NCBI GenBank assembly: GCA_023423895.1
Contig: JAFAER010000090.1
Coordinates: forward strand, 1-64,000
Direction of reading: 5' to 3'
From: Pseudomonadota bacterium
Lineage (GTDB): Bacteria > Myxococcota_A > Polyangia > Polyangiales > Polyangiaceae
DNA length: 64,000 nt
The notes beneath the pieces were generated by a model that made no database searches, was not told the DNA's origin, and saw only the letters and a program-made list of their open reading frames with translations. Each line of letters begins with the position of its first letter. Positions within the stretch are counted from its first letter, which is position 1. Position numbers and translations under genes: made by a program. Shown piece after piece: positions 1 through 10,381 of the stretch.

Positions 1-2
1 GG

Positions 3-1133
3 CAGATGCTCTTCGGCATCCACCAGGCGCGGCACGCGATCCGGCAGGGTGAGGTCGCCGTCCTGGTGGAGGGAAACTTCGATGTGGTCTCGCTCCACGC
101 GCGAGGCCTCGAGAACGTCGTCGCGCCGCTCGGGACCGCGTTCACCCCGGAGCAGGCGAAGCTGCTGAAGCGATTCGCGCCAAGCATCGTGTTCCTCTTC
201 GATGGGGATGCGGCGGGGAAGAAGGCGGTGCGGCTCTCGCGCGAGGCGATCCGCGCAGCAGGGATGAACGCGCGCGTCGCGACGCTGCCGGACGGGATCG
301 ATCCGGACGAGCTCTCACGCACGAAGGGCGCGACGGCGGTGGAGGACCTCGTCGCCGGCGCGCGCGGCATGGCCGAGGCGCTCATCGAGATGGAGCTCGA
401 CGGTACGTTCGTGCAGGCCGACGTGTTCGAGCGCGTCGAGCGGATCGAGCGCTTCCGCAAGCTCATCGCCGACGAAGACGATCCGATCATGCGGATGGAG
501 CTCTTCGCGTACGCCGATCAGGCGGTCTCCGCGCGGCTCGATCTCCACGGAATGCGCGTCGGGCGCGACGACGTGCACCAGAGCGGTCCGTTTGCGGCGC
601 TCCAGAAGTCGCTGCGCAAGGACGAAGAAGCCGCCCGCGCGCGAGGCGAGGTCCCCCGCCCGATCGCGAGCTCCCCGAAGGAGGCGCGCATCCCAGCGAA
701 GGTCCCGGGCTCCCCGGAGCGCCAAGCCATCGTCGGCTGCCTGATCGAGTGGCCGTCACTCCTCGACGATCTGGAGGTGGCCGACGAGCTCTCGATGCTC
801 GAGGGCCCGGTGGTGATGGCCATCTCGAGCCTCCGTAGGGCCTGGAAACCCGAGGAAAAACGACTCGACGTGGACGCGTTCCTCCAGGAAATCCCGCCCG
901 GAGTCCGCGTGCTGGCGAACAAACATCTTGCAAAGCCGGAACAGGACAGCGAGGCGAATGCAAAAGGATACTTGCTAGAGAACGCAAACAAGCTAAAGAG
1001 GCTGCTCCTTTCGCAGGAGGCTGCCCAAATCACTCGCGAGACGTACCGGGCGCAGGGTGATTGGGACACGGAACGGGAGCTCTTGCGGGAGGCGGCCGAG
1101 AGACTGCGAGCGAAGCACGGCCTCAAGGCCTGA
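3..1133 (+). CDS. dnaG: DNA primase DnaG, C-terminal part (5' end outside window)
   Basis: The reading frame is open to the left edge, so the zinc-finger domain and start lie outside. What remains is most of the TOPRIM core (VLVEGNFDVVSLH, with the metal-binding Glu, and later FLFDGDAAG with the Asp pair) followed by a C-terminal helical region of about 250 residues, as expected for the helicase-binding part of primase. DnaG makes RNA primers for the lagging strand together with DnaB. The next gene on the same strand is rpoD, matching the conserved dnaG-rpoD order of the macromolecular-synthesis operon. The middle (about residues 195-230) is Pro/Arg-rich and looks like a linker. Identity is secure. 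Confidence 0.95.
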   Translation, partial: QMLFGIHQARHAIRQGEVAVLVEGNFDVVSLHARGLENVVAPLGTAFTPEQAKLLKRFAPSIVFLFDGDAAGKKAVRLSREAIRAAGMNARVATLPDGIDPDELSRTKGATAVEDLVAGARGMAEALIEMELDGTFVQADVFERVERIERFRKLIADEDDPIMRMELFAYADQAVSARLDLHGMRVGRDDVHQSGPFAALQKSLRKDEEAARARGEVPRPIASSPKEARIPAKVPGSPERQAIVGCLIEWPSLLDDLEVADELSMLEGPVVMAISSLRRAWKPEEKRLDVDAFLQEIPPGVRVLANKHLAKPEQDSEANAKGYLLENANKLKRLLLSQEAAQITRETYRAQGDWDTERELLREAAERLRAKHGLKA

Positions 1134-1159
1134 AGTGAGAAGGAGGAGCGAGACGAGCC

Positions 1160-1232
1160 GAGGGCCCCATGCAGGCATGCACGGCATGGGATCCAGCCAG
1201 AATGGGGGCCCCCCATGCACCCCATGGGGAAT
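1160..1232. repeat. cluster of GC palindromes between dnaG and rpoD
   Basis: Three palindromes lie within about 70 bases of the 238-base dnaG-rpoD spacer: CCCATGC/GCATGGG (1166-1172 with 1184-1190), ATGGGGG/CCCCCCAT (1202-1216) and CCCCATGGGG (1220-1229). None is followed by a T run. They could be RNA processing or attenuation hairpins between the two genes, or protein-binding sites; the sequence does not decide. Confidence 0.6.
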
Positions 1233-1371
1233 GAAGGAAGCGTCCCGTCGACCGCGCACGATGTGCGGAGCAACCCGACGGGATGATCGAGTGGGGACCG
1301 TGAGCCTGCCGCAGACGCGAGAAGACGCTCTCAGCGACGCGCAGGCGTAGAAGTGGAAAGAACCAATTCCG

Positions 1372-3130
<1,759 letters not shown>

Positions 3131-3135
<5 letters not shown>

Positions 3136-3146
3136 GCGCGCTCAGC
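3131..3146. repeat. 16-bp perfect palindrome over the rpoD stop codon
   Basis: GCTGAGCGCGCTCAGC is fully self-complementary and contains the TGA stop of rpoD (3133-3135). It sits directly before the terminator hairpin. Confidence 0.8.
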
Positions 3147-3155
3147 GTGTACGCC

Positions 3156-3196
3156 CACGGCGGAGAGAGCTTGGCTCCTCCGCCGTGTGGCTTTTG
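3156..3196 (+). terminator. intrinsic terminator after rpoD
   Basis: A 10-bp perfect stem CACGGCGGAG / CTCCGCCGTG is extended inward by GAGC / GCTC with one bulged A and a TTG loop, then followed by TGGCTTTTG. The stem is strong and the T run short, typical of high-GC genomes. It lies between rpoD and the convergent gene ending at 3255. Confidence 0.8.
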
Positions 3197-3254
3197 TGAT
3201 CCGCGGATCCGTGCGGTCGCCGACGAACCAGGGCGCACGCGCGACCAGCGCAGG

Positions 3255-4313
3255 TCAGAGCAGCGCGAGCGCCGCCACCGCCGTCGTTGCGAGGGCGAGA
3301 GGGGCGGCGAAGAGGACGAGGCCGAGGACGCCGGGGGCCTGCGCGGCCTTCGCGTTGGCTGCGACGGACGCCAGGGGCAGCATCTGCGGGGGCGGCGCCG
3401 CCGACGGAGGGCGCGTTCGCACGTTGGCTGGCGGTGCCGTGCTCGGCGACGAGCGAGCGACCGGACCGAACGCGATCGGCGGCGCCGACGGCGTCCAGTT
3501 GCCGCGAGCCATCGCGACCGTTTCGTTCTGAACGGGCATCGGCGCCGTAGCGGGACGGGCTTGCGCGGTCGCGGCGCCGACCGCGGCCGGCGGCCTGGAA
3601 GGAGACGGCGGCTCGGCGTGCGTCGGTGGACGATCGCTCGGCATCCGCGGCGCCAGGTCGTCGAAGGCGGGGACCGTCGGCGCGGCGTCGCGCGGTAGGA
3701 CTTCGTGCGGCTTCTTCGAGGCGCTCGGCCGTGCGGTCGACGGAAAGCGTGGTGCTTCCGTCGGCGGCGCGCTCGTCCGCGTCTGGGACGGCCCGGGGCG
3801 GAGCGGCGCGTTCGGCATCACGACGGTTCGCTCGGACGAGTGGCGCTGGGCTTTCGGCACGAGGTCGATCTCCGGCCGCGTGGGGCGCGTATCGACGCTG
3901 GGCCTTCCTGCGGCCGGACGGGGGCGTTGCACATCCGACGGTCGGGCGGACGCGGGCCTGGCCTTCGGCAGAGAGCGCTCGCTGTCGAAGACGGGGCGCT
4001 CCATCACGCTCGTCGCGTCGTCGGTGTCGGGGTGCGACTCGAGGGGCGCGGGCCGTCTCGGGGCGGGTGCGGGTGCGGAGGCGGGGGCGGACGCGGGAGC
4101 GGGAGCGGGAGCCGCCGGTGGACGCGGCGCTGCTGGCGTGCGTGCCGCCGGCGTGCGCCCCGCGATCGGACGGATGACGGGCGGCTTGGCTCCGCCGATG
4201 GGTCGAAGCAGAGGCCGCTTCGGCTGCGGGGGCGGCGCCGGCACGGAACGGGCGGGCGGCGGCGGCCGACCAGAACCCGAGCTCCCGCCCCCGCCGCCCT
4301 TTTTCGTCGTCAT
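3255..4313 (-). CDS. Pro/Ala-rich protein with C-terminal membrane tail
   Basis: Not recognised by family. 352 residues, almost entirely Pro/Ala/Arg/Thr-rich and low in predicted structure, beginning with a short Lys/Gly/Ser stretch. The last ~27 residues are hydrophobic (LGLVLFAAPLALATTAVAAL), so it is probably a tail-anchored inner-membrane protein with a long disordered cytoplasmic part. The start at 4313 is chosen because GGGGAG lies about 2 bases upstream of the spacer before ATG; an in-frame start 7 codons earlier lacks a site. It shares composition and orientation with the gene ending at 4371, 57 bases upstream. Confidence 0.6.
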   Translation of the reverse strand: MTTKKGGGGGSSGSGRPPPPARSVPAPPPQPKRPLLRPIGGAKPPVIRPIAGRTPAARTPAAPRPPAAPAPAPASAPASAPAPAPRRPAPLESHPDTDDATSVMERPVFDSERSLPKARPASARPSDVQRPRPAAGRPSVDTRPTRPEIDLVPKAQRHSSERTVVMPNAPLRPGPSQTRTSAPPTEAPRFPSTARPSASKKPHEVLPRDAAPTVPAFDDLAPRMPSDRPPTHAEPPSPSRPPAAVGAATAQARPATAPMPVQNETVAMARGNWTPSAPPIAFGPVARSSPSTAPPANVRTRPPSAAPPPQMLPLASVAANAKAAQAPGVLGLVLFAAPLALATTAVAALALL

Positions 4314-4370
4314 CGCTCCCCGATGGTAGCGCACCGCGGTCCGGAGGTGACGCCCTCGCGGCGATGGCCT

Positions 4371-5702
4371 TTAGAGCTCGCGCCGTACGGGGATCGACGG
4401 TCGTGAGCTTCCACGTCCCAGCGGCCGTTCCGCCGGCGGTGCGGGCGCGTGACGACGTCGAGACCCCGGGCGCGTCGGGGGCACCCCGCTGCTCGAGGTC
4501 GCGCTGGCCTTCGTCGCCGGGACGTTGGGGCGCGTCGCCGAACCCTTGGTGACCGGCGTGAGCGTCGTGGGGCTCGGCGTGAGCGTCGGGCGGATCGTGG
4601 TCTGCGCGATGGGTGGCGCCGGAGGCATCGTCGTTTCGACCGTCCTTGCGGTCGCTGCTTCTGCCGGTCTCGCCGCGGCTCCGTTCATGCGCGGGCGGAC
4701 GGTGACCATCGCGCCGAGCGCGAGCAGCAAGACGACAGCGCCCGTGAGGGCGATGCGCTGGAGCGCGAGGCTGGTCAGCCCGTTCAGGATGCCCGACGGC
4801 GGATCCGGCACCGGGACCAGGGACTGCGGCACGAGCGGGTGCACGAGCGGGTGCACGATCGGGGGCGCGGTGAGCGGCGCGACGCGCGTGAGGTTGTCCT
4901 CGCGCGCTTCGATCGACATCGCGAGCGGCGTTCGGATCGCCGGCTCGGTCGGAGGTGTGCGGTCGATCGTCGGTAGCGCAGCGATCCACGGAATGTTCCC
5001 GGTGCGGGCCCCAATCACGGGCCTGGTCCCCGTCAACCTTCGCTCGTGCGACGCATGCCCCGCGGAAGGCGCGGGAACGGTCCTCGGCGGATCGGGAGGC
5101 GCCGGCGGAGGAATGGAATCGCGTCGGACAAGGGTCGCAGTCGCAGTCGCAGACGAGTGGTCTGCCGCATTCTCATCCACGACGAGGAGCTTCGATTGGC
5201 GCGGCAACGCCTCGAGGCCGCCGCCTACGTCGGTGAGCGTGGTCACGTCGTTGTCGACGATCGGGGTCATGGCGTCGTCCCCGACGAAGGGGCTGTCGTC
5301 CCCGACGAAGGGGCTGTCGATGACGGGCGTGGCCACGTCGTTCTCGAGGATCGGCGTGCTCCGCTGCTCGAATCGGTCGAGGCTCTTCCGGAGCTCCTCC
5401 GTGTCCGGCGCCCGCCTCACTGGCGTCCGCGCCTCTTCGCTCTCGGGCCCGGACAGCTCGCGTGCAAGCGTCGACGAGTCGCTCCACTCGAGTGCCGGAT
5501 CGACGCCCGCGTTCACGGGCCCGGGCTCGCGAGCGCCGCTCGGCACGTCGGCCGTGCCGGTACCGGCACCGGTCGAATCGCTCGTCGTGATCGGCCCCGG
5601 CTTCGCGCGGGACTCGACCGATCGGCCGTCGAGAGAACGGCTCGCCGAGCTTGGCGAGGTAGACCGGGCTCGGGGCGGGAGCACGATAGATGTACGGTGC
5701 AC
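4371..5702 (-). CDS. Pro/Thr-rich single-pass membrane protein, unknown
   Basis: Not recognised. About 443 residues: a low-complexity N-terminal part, a perfect duplicated heptapeptide SPFVGDD (bases 5274-5315), one transmembrane helix near residues 316-336 (IALTGAVVLLLALGAMVTV), and a Pro/Thr/Arg-rich tail of about 108 residues. The start is uncertain. A GTG at 5702 fits the frame carrying the recognisable middle of the protein but has no ribosome site. In the frame one base away, an ATG at 5706 begins a short protein-like stretch (MCAPYIYRAPAPSP), so a frameshift near the 5' end is possible. Its neighbour at 3255-4313 has a similar make-up. Confidence 0.5.
   Translation of the reverse strand: MHRTSIVLPPRARSTSPSSASRSLDGRSVESRAKPGPITTSDSTGAGTGTADVPSGAREPGPVNAGVDPALEWSDSSTLARELSGPESEEARTPVRRAPDTEELRKSLDRFEQRSTPILENDVATPVIDSPFVGDDSPFVGDDAMTPIVDNDVTTLTDVGGGLEALPRQSKLLVVDENAADHSSATATATLVRRDSIPPPAPPDPPRTVPAPSAGHASHERRLTGTRPVIGARTGNIPWIAALPTIDRTPPTEPAIRTPLAMSIEAREDNLTRVAPLTAPPIVHPLVHPLVPQSLVPVPDPPSGILNGLTSLALQRIALTGAVVLLLALGAMVTVRPRMNGAAARPAEAATARTVETTMPPAPPIAQTTIRPTLTPSPTTLTPVTKGSATRPNVPATKASATSSSGVPPTRPGSRRRHAPAPPAERPLGRGSSRPSIPVRREL
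5274..5315. repeat. 21-bp tandem duplication
   Basis: Two identical adjacent copies of a 21-bp unit (beginning GTCGTCCCCGACG) encode the repeated SPFVGDD heptapeptide on the minus strand. Confidence 0.9.
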
Positions 5703-5851
5703 ACATGGTGCCGCGGGCGCGCTACATCGAGGGCCGATGATTCCGTGTCGGCTGCGTATCTTGGCGGTGATCCGAGACCGTCGACCATGCTCGGTCACGG
5801 CGCGCAGGCAGTGGGGTGAGTAGGGTGAGTAGGCTGGTACGCTCGTCCAAG

Positions 5852-6517
5852 ATGGACGGCGAACGGAGGTCCGTGGGCCTCGGCACCCTGCTTGCGCTCG
5901 TCTTTGCCGTCTCCGGATGTGAACGCGGCTGCCTCGGTCGTTGGCTGGAGGAGCACGGGATCGGGGGCGCGGCACCCGAGAGCCCGGGTGGCGGGGCCCC
6001 GCAGGGAAAAAGACGCAGTCTGGATCTCTCGGGTACCGACTGCTCCGACGGATTGCTCCGGTGCCGGGAGGGACGCGTCGAGGCTTCGCGTGCTGCGCAT
6101 CTTCCGCATCCGTGCGGCTCCCGTAAGCCGGCAGAGCAGGGGTCGGCTTGCGACTGCCCCTGGGACTTCGTCGCCACCTGTCCATCCGGCTGCGCCATCG
6201 AAGGGCTCGAGGTCTTCGGCGCCGGCGGCGCGAGCGACGGGGGTGCCGCGCAGCTCTGCCGTCCCGACGTTCCGGTCGCGCGACCGGTCTTTCCGGGCGA
6301 CCCGGTCCCGAACGAGATCTGCGCGAGCGAACATGTGGCGTGCGTCGACGGGATCGTTCGCACCTGTGAGCGTCCCGGGCAGCCCGTGCGGCCGCTCGCG
6401 ATCTGTCTGTTCGGCTGTCAGCCGCATGTCGGGGTCGACATCGAGCCTGGGGAGCTGGTGAACCTCGATGGACTCGCTTCGATCCTCTGCCAGCGCGATC
6501 AGGCTGAACGCCGGTAA
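5852..6517 (+). CDS. Cys-rich lipoprotein, unknown function
   Basis: About 221 residues. The N-terminus is a lipoprotein signal (hydrophobic stretch LGTLLALVFAVSGC with the lipobox Cys near residue 23), so it is predicted to be lipid-anchored in the cell envelope. The mature part is Cys-rich with pairs such as CDCP, CPSGC, CASEHVAC and CLFGC, suggesting a small disulphide-bonded domain. I chose ATG 5852; an upstream in-frame GTG at 5816 would add 12 residues made of a short GTGAGTAGG repeat and is less likely. Function cannot be assigned. Confidence 0.65.
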   Translation: MDGERRSVGLGTLLALVFAVSGCERGCLGRWLEEHGIGGAAPESPGGGAPQGKRRSLDLSGTDCSDGLLRCREGRVEASRAAHLPHPCGSRKPAEQGSACDCPWDFVATCPSGCAIEGLEVFGAGGASDGGAAQLCRPDVPVARPVFPGDPVPNEICASEHVACVDGIVRTCERPGQPVRPLAICLFGCQPHVGVDIEPGELVNLDGLASILCQRDQAERR

Positions 6518-7015
6518 CGCGCAATCGCCTTCGCGAGCGAACAGCGCCACGCGCGAACGCAGCGCGTCGACCGACACCGGCGTGACGCCGGCGTCGAAGC
6601 GATGACACAAGCGCGACTCGCCAGCTTTGGACACGAGCGAAATCGCCCCGCCTCACGGCGCCGCGGTAAATCCAGGGGCGCCGCGCGATCGGCGCCGGAA
6701 AGGTGACGCGATCGGATCGAGGTTTGTACGATTTTCATCGGCAACGTCGGGCGTTCCGATGCGGTCGCCGGCGCGGCGAAGGAGAGGGGGCTTTCCCTTC
6801 CGAAGGGCAAGCGCGTTCTCGCGTCAGCGTAACGAGACACACAAGAGACCGTGGCGAGCCGTTTGCTTGTGAACGAGAGCACACCCGGAAACGGTCAGCC
6901 GGATGGCGGGGGCGCAGGTGGGACCTGCACTCCGCGGATGGTTCTCGAAGGGCAGGGAGGCCGCCTCGGTCGGAGTCGAAGCGCTCCAGAAGATTCGAAG
7001 GCGGAAAGAGGAATG
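6518..7015. other. 498-base spacer, no gene seen
   Basis: Between the Cys-rich lipoprotein and the SUMF1-type gene. Open frames here on both strands are Arg/Ser-rich composition artefacts. It presumably carries the promoter of the downstream gene, but I could not pick out a convincing -35/-10 pair. Confidence 0.5.
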
Positions 7016-8023
7016 ATGAATCGCGCGAAGCTGGGCTCGGTTCTCTTCATCGGTGCACTGGTCGTCTCCCTCGCCGCGCCGAGCGAGGGCGAGGCCTTGG
7101 CGGATCGCCGCGGTGTGAACCCGGTCGCGGGCAGCAGGCCGGCTGCGCGTGCCGAGAACGCGAAGACGGAGGAGGCCGCCAAGCCGACTCCCTCCCTGGC
7201 AAACGCCGGGCTCAAGGCCATCGCGACACCGGACCCCGGGACCACGGGGAGCTGCCCGGACGGAATGCTCGAGGTCGAGGGCGACTGGTGCCCCGAGGTC
7301 GAGCAGAAGTGCCTGCGCTACATCGACCCGGAAGGCGTGTTTCCGCGTCGCTGCGCAGAGTTTGCGCCGACGTCCAAGTGCACCGGCAAGACGACGAAGA
7401 AGCATTTCTGCATCGACCGGTACGAATGGCCGAACAGGGCCGGCGAGAACCCGGTCGTGATGAAGACCTGGTACGAGGCGCGTGATGCCTGCACCAACGT
7501 CGGCAAGCGTCTCTGCGGCGACAGCGAGTGGACCGTCGCCTGCGAGGGCCAGGAGCGCCTGCCGTACCCGTACGGCTACGACCGCAACTCGGAGGCGTGC
7601 AACATCGACAAGCCGCATCCCGACGTGAACGAGAAGGCGCTCGGCTCGTCCGATCCGAGGGTTCGCGATGCCGAGGCGAAGCGCCTCTGGCAGGGTGAGC
7701 CGAGCGGCTCACGCGCGTCGTGCGTCAGCCCCTACGGCGTGTTCGACATGACGGGCAACGTCGACGAGTGGGTCGTCAACGAGAGCGGCCAGCCGTACAA
7801 GAGCGGCTTGAAGGGTGGCTACTGGGGGCCGGTCCGCGACCGTTGCCGCCCGATGACGACCATCCACTCCGAGGGCTTCTCGTTCTACCAGATCGGTTTC
7901 CGCTGCTGCGCCGACGTGCCGAGCTCGGACGAGAAGGGCGCGGCGCCGACCGGACCTTCCAACGGCAACGTGCCGAGCACGAACCCGGCGCCCTCGTCGA
8001 GCAGCGGGGTCATCGGCAGCTGA
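7016..8023 (+). CDS. secreted SUMF1/FGE-type (formylglycine-generating-enzyme-like) protein
   Basis: 335 residues with a signal peptide (LGSVLFIGALVVSLA). The rest matches the SUMF1/FGE-sulfatase fold family: GMLEVEGDWCPEVEQKC near the start, WYEARDACTNVGKRLCGDSEW in the middle, VFDMTGNVDEWVV, and the closing motif GFRCCAD. In myxobacteria such domains are common in exported proteins and most lack proven sulfatase-activating activity, so the enzymatic role is open. The tail is Ser/Pro-rich. The start ATG 7016 (or the adjacent ATG 7013) follows AAAGAGG. A second protein of this type is at 49104-49928. Confidence 0.8.
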   Translation: MNRAKLGSVLFIGALVVSLAAPSEGEALADRRGVNPVAGSRPAARAENAKTEEAAKPTPSLANAGLKAIATPDPGTTGSCPDGMLEVEGDWCPEVEQKCLRYIDPEGVFPRRCAEFAPTSKCTGKTTKKHFCIDRYEWPNRAGENPVVMKTWYEARDACTNVGKRLCGDSEWTVACEGQERLPYPYGYDRNSEACNIDKPHPDVNEKALGSSDPRVRDAEAKRLWQGEPSGSRASCVSPYGVFDMTGNVDEWVVNESGQPYKSGLKGGYWGPVRDRCRPMTTIHSEGFSFYQIGFRCCADVPSSDEKGAAPTGPSNGNVPSTNPAPSSSSGVIGS

Positions 8024-8029
8024 GGTCGA

Positions 8030-8530
8030 TTAGAACGTGGCCTCACCGTCGGCGCCTGCGTCTTTCGGCGCAGGGGTCACCGGCGGCTTCTTCGGCGGAT
8101 CGCCGTATTCGTTGCGAAGCTTCCGCGCGAGGGAGTCGACGAGCACTTGCTCGTGATAGCCCGGCATCTGCGGGATCTGGACGATGACGCGAACGGCGCC
8201 GCTCTCTTTCGAGCGGATGAACTCCATCGAGCCTGGCACCGGCTTCTTCCCGCTCTCGGGGGAGACGTAATCGAAGAGCAGGTAGCCGGCGCCTTCGTCC
8301 TTCTCGGAGATCTTCAGCCCGAGATCGACGCGGACGAGCCGCATCCCGGCGTTCCACGTGCGGTCATAGCCGTACGCCGACTCGTACGAGCTCTTCGCCC
8401 GTGCGTCTTCCGACCAGAACGAGAGTGCCAGTGGTGCGCTCGCCGCGAGTGCGACGCACATCGACACGGCGCGGAGCCGGCGGCGGATGCGATCTCGAGC
8501 GATGCCCATGCTCACGCGAGGTAAGGGCAT
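8030..8530 (-). CDS. small exported protein, unknown
   Basis: 166 residues. It begins with an Arg-rich n-region and a hydrophobic stretch ending in a good cleavage site (SEDARA before KSSYES), so it is predicted to be periplasmic or secreted. The mature part has alternating strands (LVRVDLGLKISEKDEGAGYLLFDY, AVRVIVQIPQMPGYHEQVLVDSL) and a Pro/Lys-rich end. No family recognised. It converges on the SUMF1-type gene with only 6 bases between the stops. ATG 8509 is an alternative start. Confidence 0.65.
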   Translation of the reverse strand: MPLPRVSMGIARDRIRRRLRAVSMCVALAASAPLALSFWSEDARAKSSYESAYGYDRTWNAGMRLVRVDLGLKISEKDEGAGYLLFDYVSPESGKKPVPGSMEFIRSKESGAVRVIVQIPQMPGYHEQVLVDSLARKLRNEYGDPPKKPPVTPAPKDAGADGEATF

Positions 8531-8606
8531 CACCCTGAAACGGCCAAGTTTTCGACGGGGGCGAGGGCTGGTAGGCTCGCGCCATGGTCCGAGGGGAGCC
8601 TAGGTG

Positions 8607-9413
8607 ATGGCTGTGGGGGGGCGATCGACGTCGCGTGGAGCCCTCACGGGCTCGGCGTTCGCCCTCGTCCTGGTCCGCTTCGCAGTCGTCGGCTGCTCGC
8701 CGTTCGGGATGAACGAAGAGACATCCTCCTCGGATCCGAGCGATGGCGGTGCGGTGGGGAGCGAAGCTTCGACGAACGACGGCGAAGGTCCTCCGGCTCG
8801 CCCCTGCGACGCGTCCCTGTGCACCGACTTCGACTCGCCAGAGACGAACAGCCCGCCGTTCGGGTGGGATCGGATTGGCGACGACGCGGGTGCGGGGGCC
8901 GAGTTCGTCCTCGTTCCCGACGGGCGCTCCGCGCCCAATGCACTTCGGCTCTCGGTCGACGTCGAGGCAGGCACCTCCCTCTACCTCGAGAAAGATCTGG
9001 CGGCGCCACGTGCGGTCACGGTTTCGGTCGCGATCCGCCTCGACGCGGTCGCCGACGAAGCGGACAGGTCCGTTCGGGTCGTCGAGCTCCTTTGCGGTAA
9101 GGAGTCGCTCACGCGGTTGAAGATCAACACCAGCATGGTGCCGTACCTCGATACCGCCACCGCGAACCTCGGGATGACCCAGGCGCGGCTGACGGCACGG
9201 ACGTGGAGCTCGTTTCAGCTCCAGGCAACAGGCATCTCCGATGCCGACGGCGGCGTCGTCGTGGCGAGGCACCAGGAGACGGGCGACTCCGTCGATGCGC
9301 CGATGGCCCCGTGTGCCGTGGATGTCCGGCTCCGACTCGGGAACATCGTCGCGAACAGCGGTAGCGGCGTGTATGTCGTCGCCATCGACGACGTGATCGT
9401 GGACTGGCGCTGA
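8607..9413 (+). CDS. lipoprotein with a beta-sandwich-like domain
   Basis: 268 residues. A signal with a lipobox (VRFAVVGC) is followed by a Ser/Asp/Gly-rich tether and then a ~200-residue domain rich in beta strands (AVTVSVAIRLDAV, WSSFQLQATGI, VYVVAIDDVIVDW) that resembles concanavalin-like jelly-roll folds. That resemblance is a pattern impression only. It is probably on the cell surface or in the outer-membrane inner leaflet. ATG 8607 is preferred over the overlapping GTG 8604. Confidence 0.6.
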   Translation: MAVGGRSTSRGALTGSAFALVLVRFAVVGCSPFGMNEETSSSDPSDGGAVGSEASTNDGEGPPARPCDASLCTDFDSPETNSPPFGWDRIGDDAGAGAEFVLVPDGRSAPNALRLSVDVEAGTSLYLEKDLAAPRAVTVSVAIRLDAVADEADRSVRVVELLCGKESLTRLKINTSMVPYLDTATANLGMTQARLTARTWSSFQLQATGISDADGGVVVARHQETGDSVDAPMAPCAVDVRLRLGNIVANSGSGVYVVAIDDVIVDWR

Positions 9414-9431
9414 GGCGAACGCAGGCCGTCC

Positions 9432-9480
9432 CGAAGCCGCGGCGCTCCGCGGTGTCGCGCGCACGCGCGCGCAGGCTTCG
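9432..9480 (+). terminator. possible structured terminator after the 8607 gene
   Basis: An outer stem CGAAGCC / GGCTTCG encloses two smaller GC stems (CCGCGG pair, GCGCGC pair). It is followed by TTGCGG rather than a T run, so function as a terminator is uncertain. Confidence 0.35.
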
Positions 9481-9501
9481 TTGCGGCCGAGCCAAAACCA
9501 G

Positions 9502-9529
9502 TTGACTGACAATAAATCTGATCTAATGA
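9502..9529 (+). promoter_or_regulatory. promoter of the GntR-family gene
   Basis: TTGACT at 9502 and TAATGA at 9524 are separated by 16 bases, in a locally AT-rich patch that stands out in this genome. The ATG of the regulator begins 12 bases later, so the 5' leader is very short. The interrupted CAGT/ACTG repeat over the -35 could be an operator for autoregulation. Confidence 0.5.
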
Positions 9530-9541
9530 CCTAAACCAGAC

Positions 9542-10381
9542 ATGGCCGTCGAACGCAAAGCCGATGCGGTCGCAGAGGATCTGCTGGAGCGCATCGTCGG
9601 ACGAGAGCTCGCCGTCGGCTCGCTGCTGCCGAAGGAGGCGGAGCTGGCCGATCACTACGACGTCGCGCGGAGCGTGGTCCGGGAGGCCATCAAGCTGCTC
9701 GAGGTCCACGGCCTCGTGCGTCCGACCCGCCGCCTCGGGACCGTCGTCCTCGACCCGCTCGCGTCGACGAGCCCGGAGGTCGTTCGCGCGTTGCTCGTCC
9801 GCAAGGGACGTATCGACATCGAGTTCTTTCGCGGATGGCTCGAGGTCCGTGCGGCGATCGACGCGCAGATGTCCGAGCTCGCGGCGCTGCGCCGGACGGA
9901 GGCGGATCTCGATGCGATGGACGCTGCGCTCGGCGCGATGCGCGCAGCGACGGCGCGTCACGAGGCCTTCAACGAGGCGACGCAGCAGCTCGCGTACGCG
10001 CTCGCACGAGCGTCGAAGAACCCGCTCTTCACGGTCCTCGCGCAGTGGCATGCGCGCGTCGTGAGCGATCTCGATCACGTGTTCCGTACCGTGCGGAGCG
10101 CGTCGGTCCCCCATGTCGCGGGCGTCGGGATGATGCTGGATTGCATCCGCCGTCGCGACGCTGCCGGCACGAAGCAGCTGGTCACGATCTTCCACGAGTG
10201 GGCGACACCCCGCCTCCTCGCGGCCGCACGCCTGGCGAACGGCGAAGCGCCGGATGTGCTGGTCGACGCGACCGATGCGGGCGCGACGGTGGAGGAGGCG
10301 AACGCGCCGCGGCGAACGACGACGAAGACCAAGAAACGCAAGACGAGCAAGACGAGCAAGACGAAGGAGAAGGACACATGA
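9542..10381 (+). CDS. GntR-family (FadR-type) transcriptional regulator
   Basis: 279 residues. An N-terminal winged helix-turn-helix of GntR type spans about residues 8-75 (GSLLPKEAELADHYDVARSV and REAIKLLEVHGLVRPTRRLGT). It is followed by an all-helical FCD-like ligand domain (about 90-235). The last ~30 residues are Lys/Thr-rich (KTKKRKTSKTSKTKEKD), an unusual basic tail that may add non-specific DNA contact. Its stop overlaps the ATG of the downstream hydrolase by 4 bases, so the two are translationally coupled and this protein probably controls that operon. The ligand is unknown. Confidence 0.85.
   Translation: MAVERKADAVAEDLLERIVGRELAVGSLLPKEAELADHYDVARSVVREAIKLLEVHGLVRPTRRLGTVVLDPLASTSPEVVRALLVRKGRIDIEFFRGWLEVRAAIDAQMSELAALRRTEADLDAMDAALGAMRAATARHEAFNEATQQLAYALARASKNPLFTVLAQWHARVVSDLDHVFRTVRSASVPHVAGVGMMLDCIRRRDAAGTKQLVTIFHEWATPRLLAAARLANGEAPDVLVDATDAGATVEEANAPRRTTTKTKKRKTSKTSKTKEKDT

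Noticed and set aside
4371..6656. Minus-strand gene extended back to 6656
   Set aside because: The upstream ~315 codons are Arg-rich and overlap the plus-strand lipoprotein gene; the credible start is near 5702.
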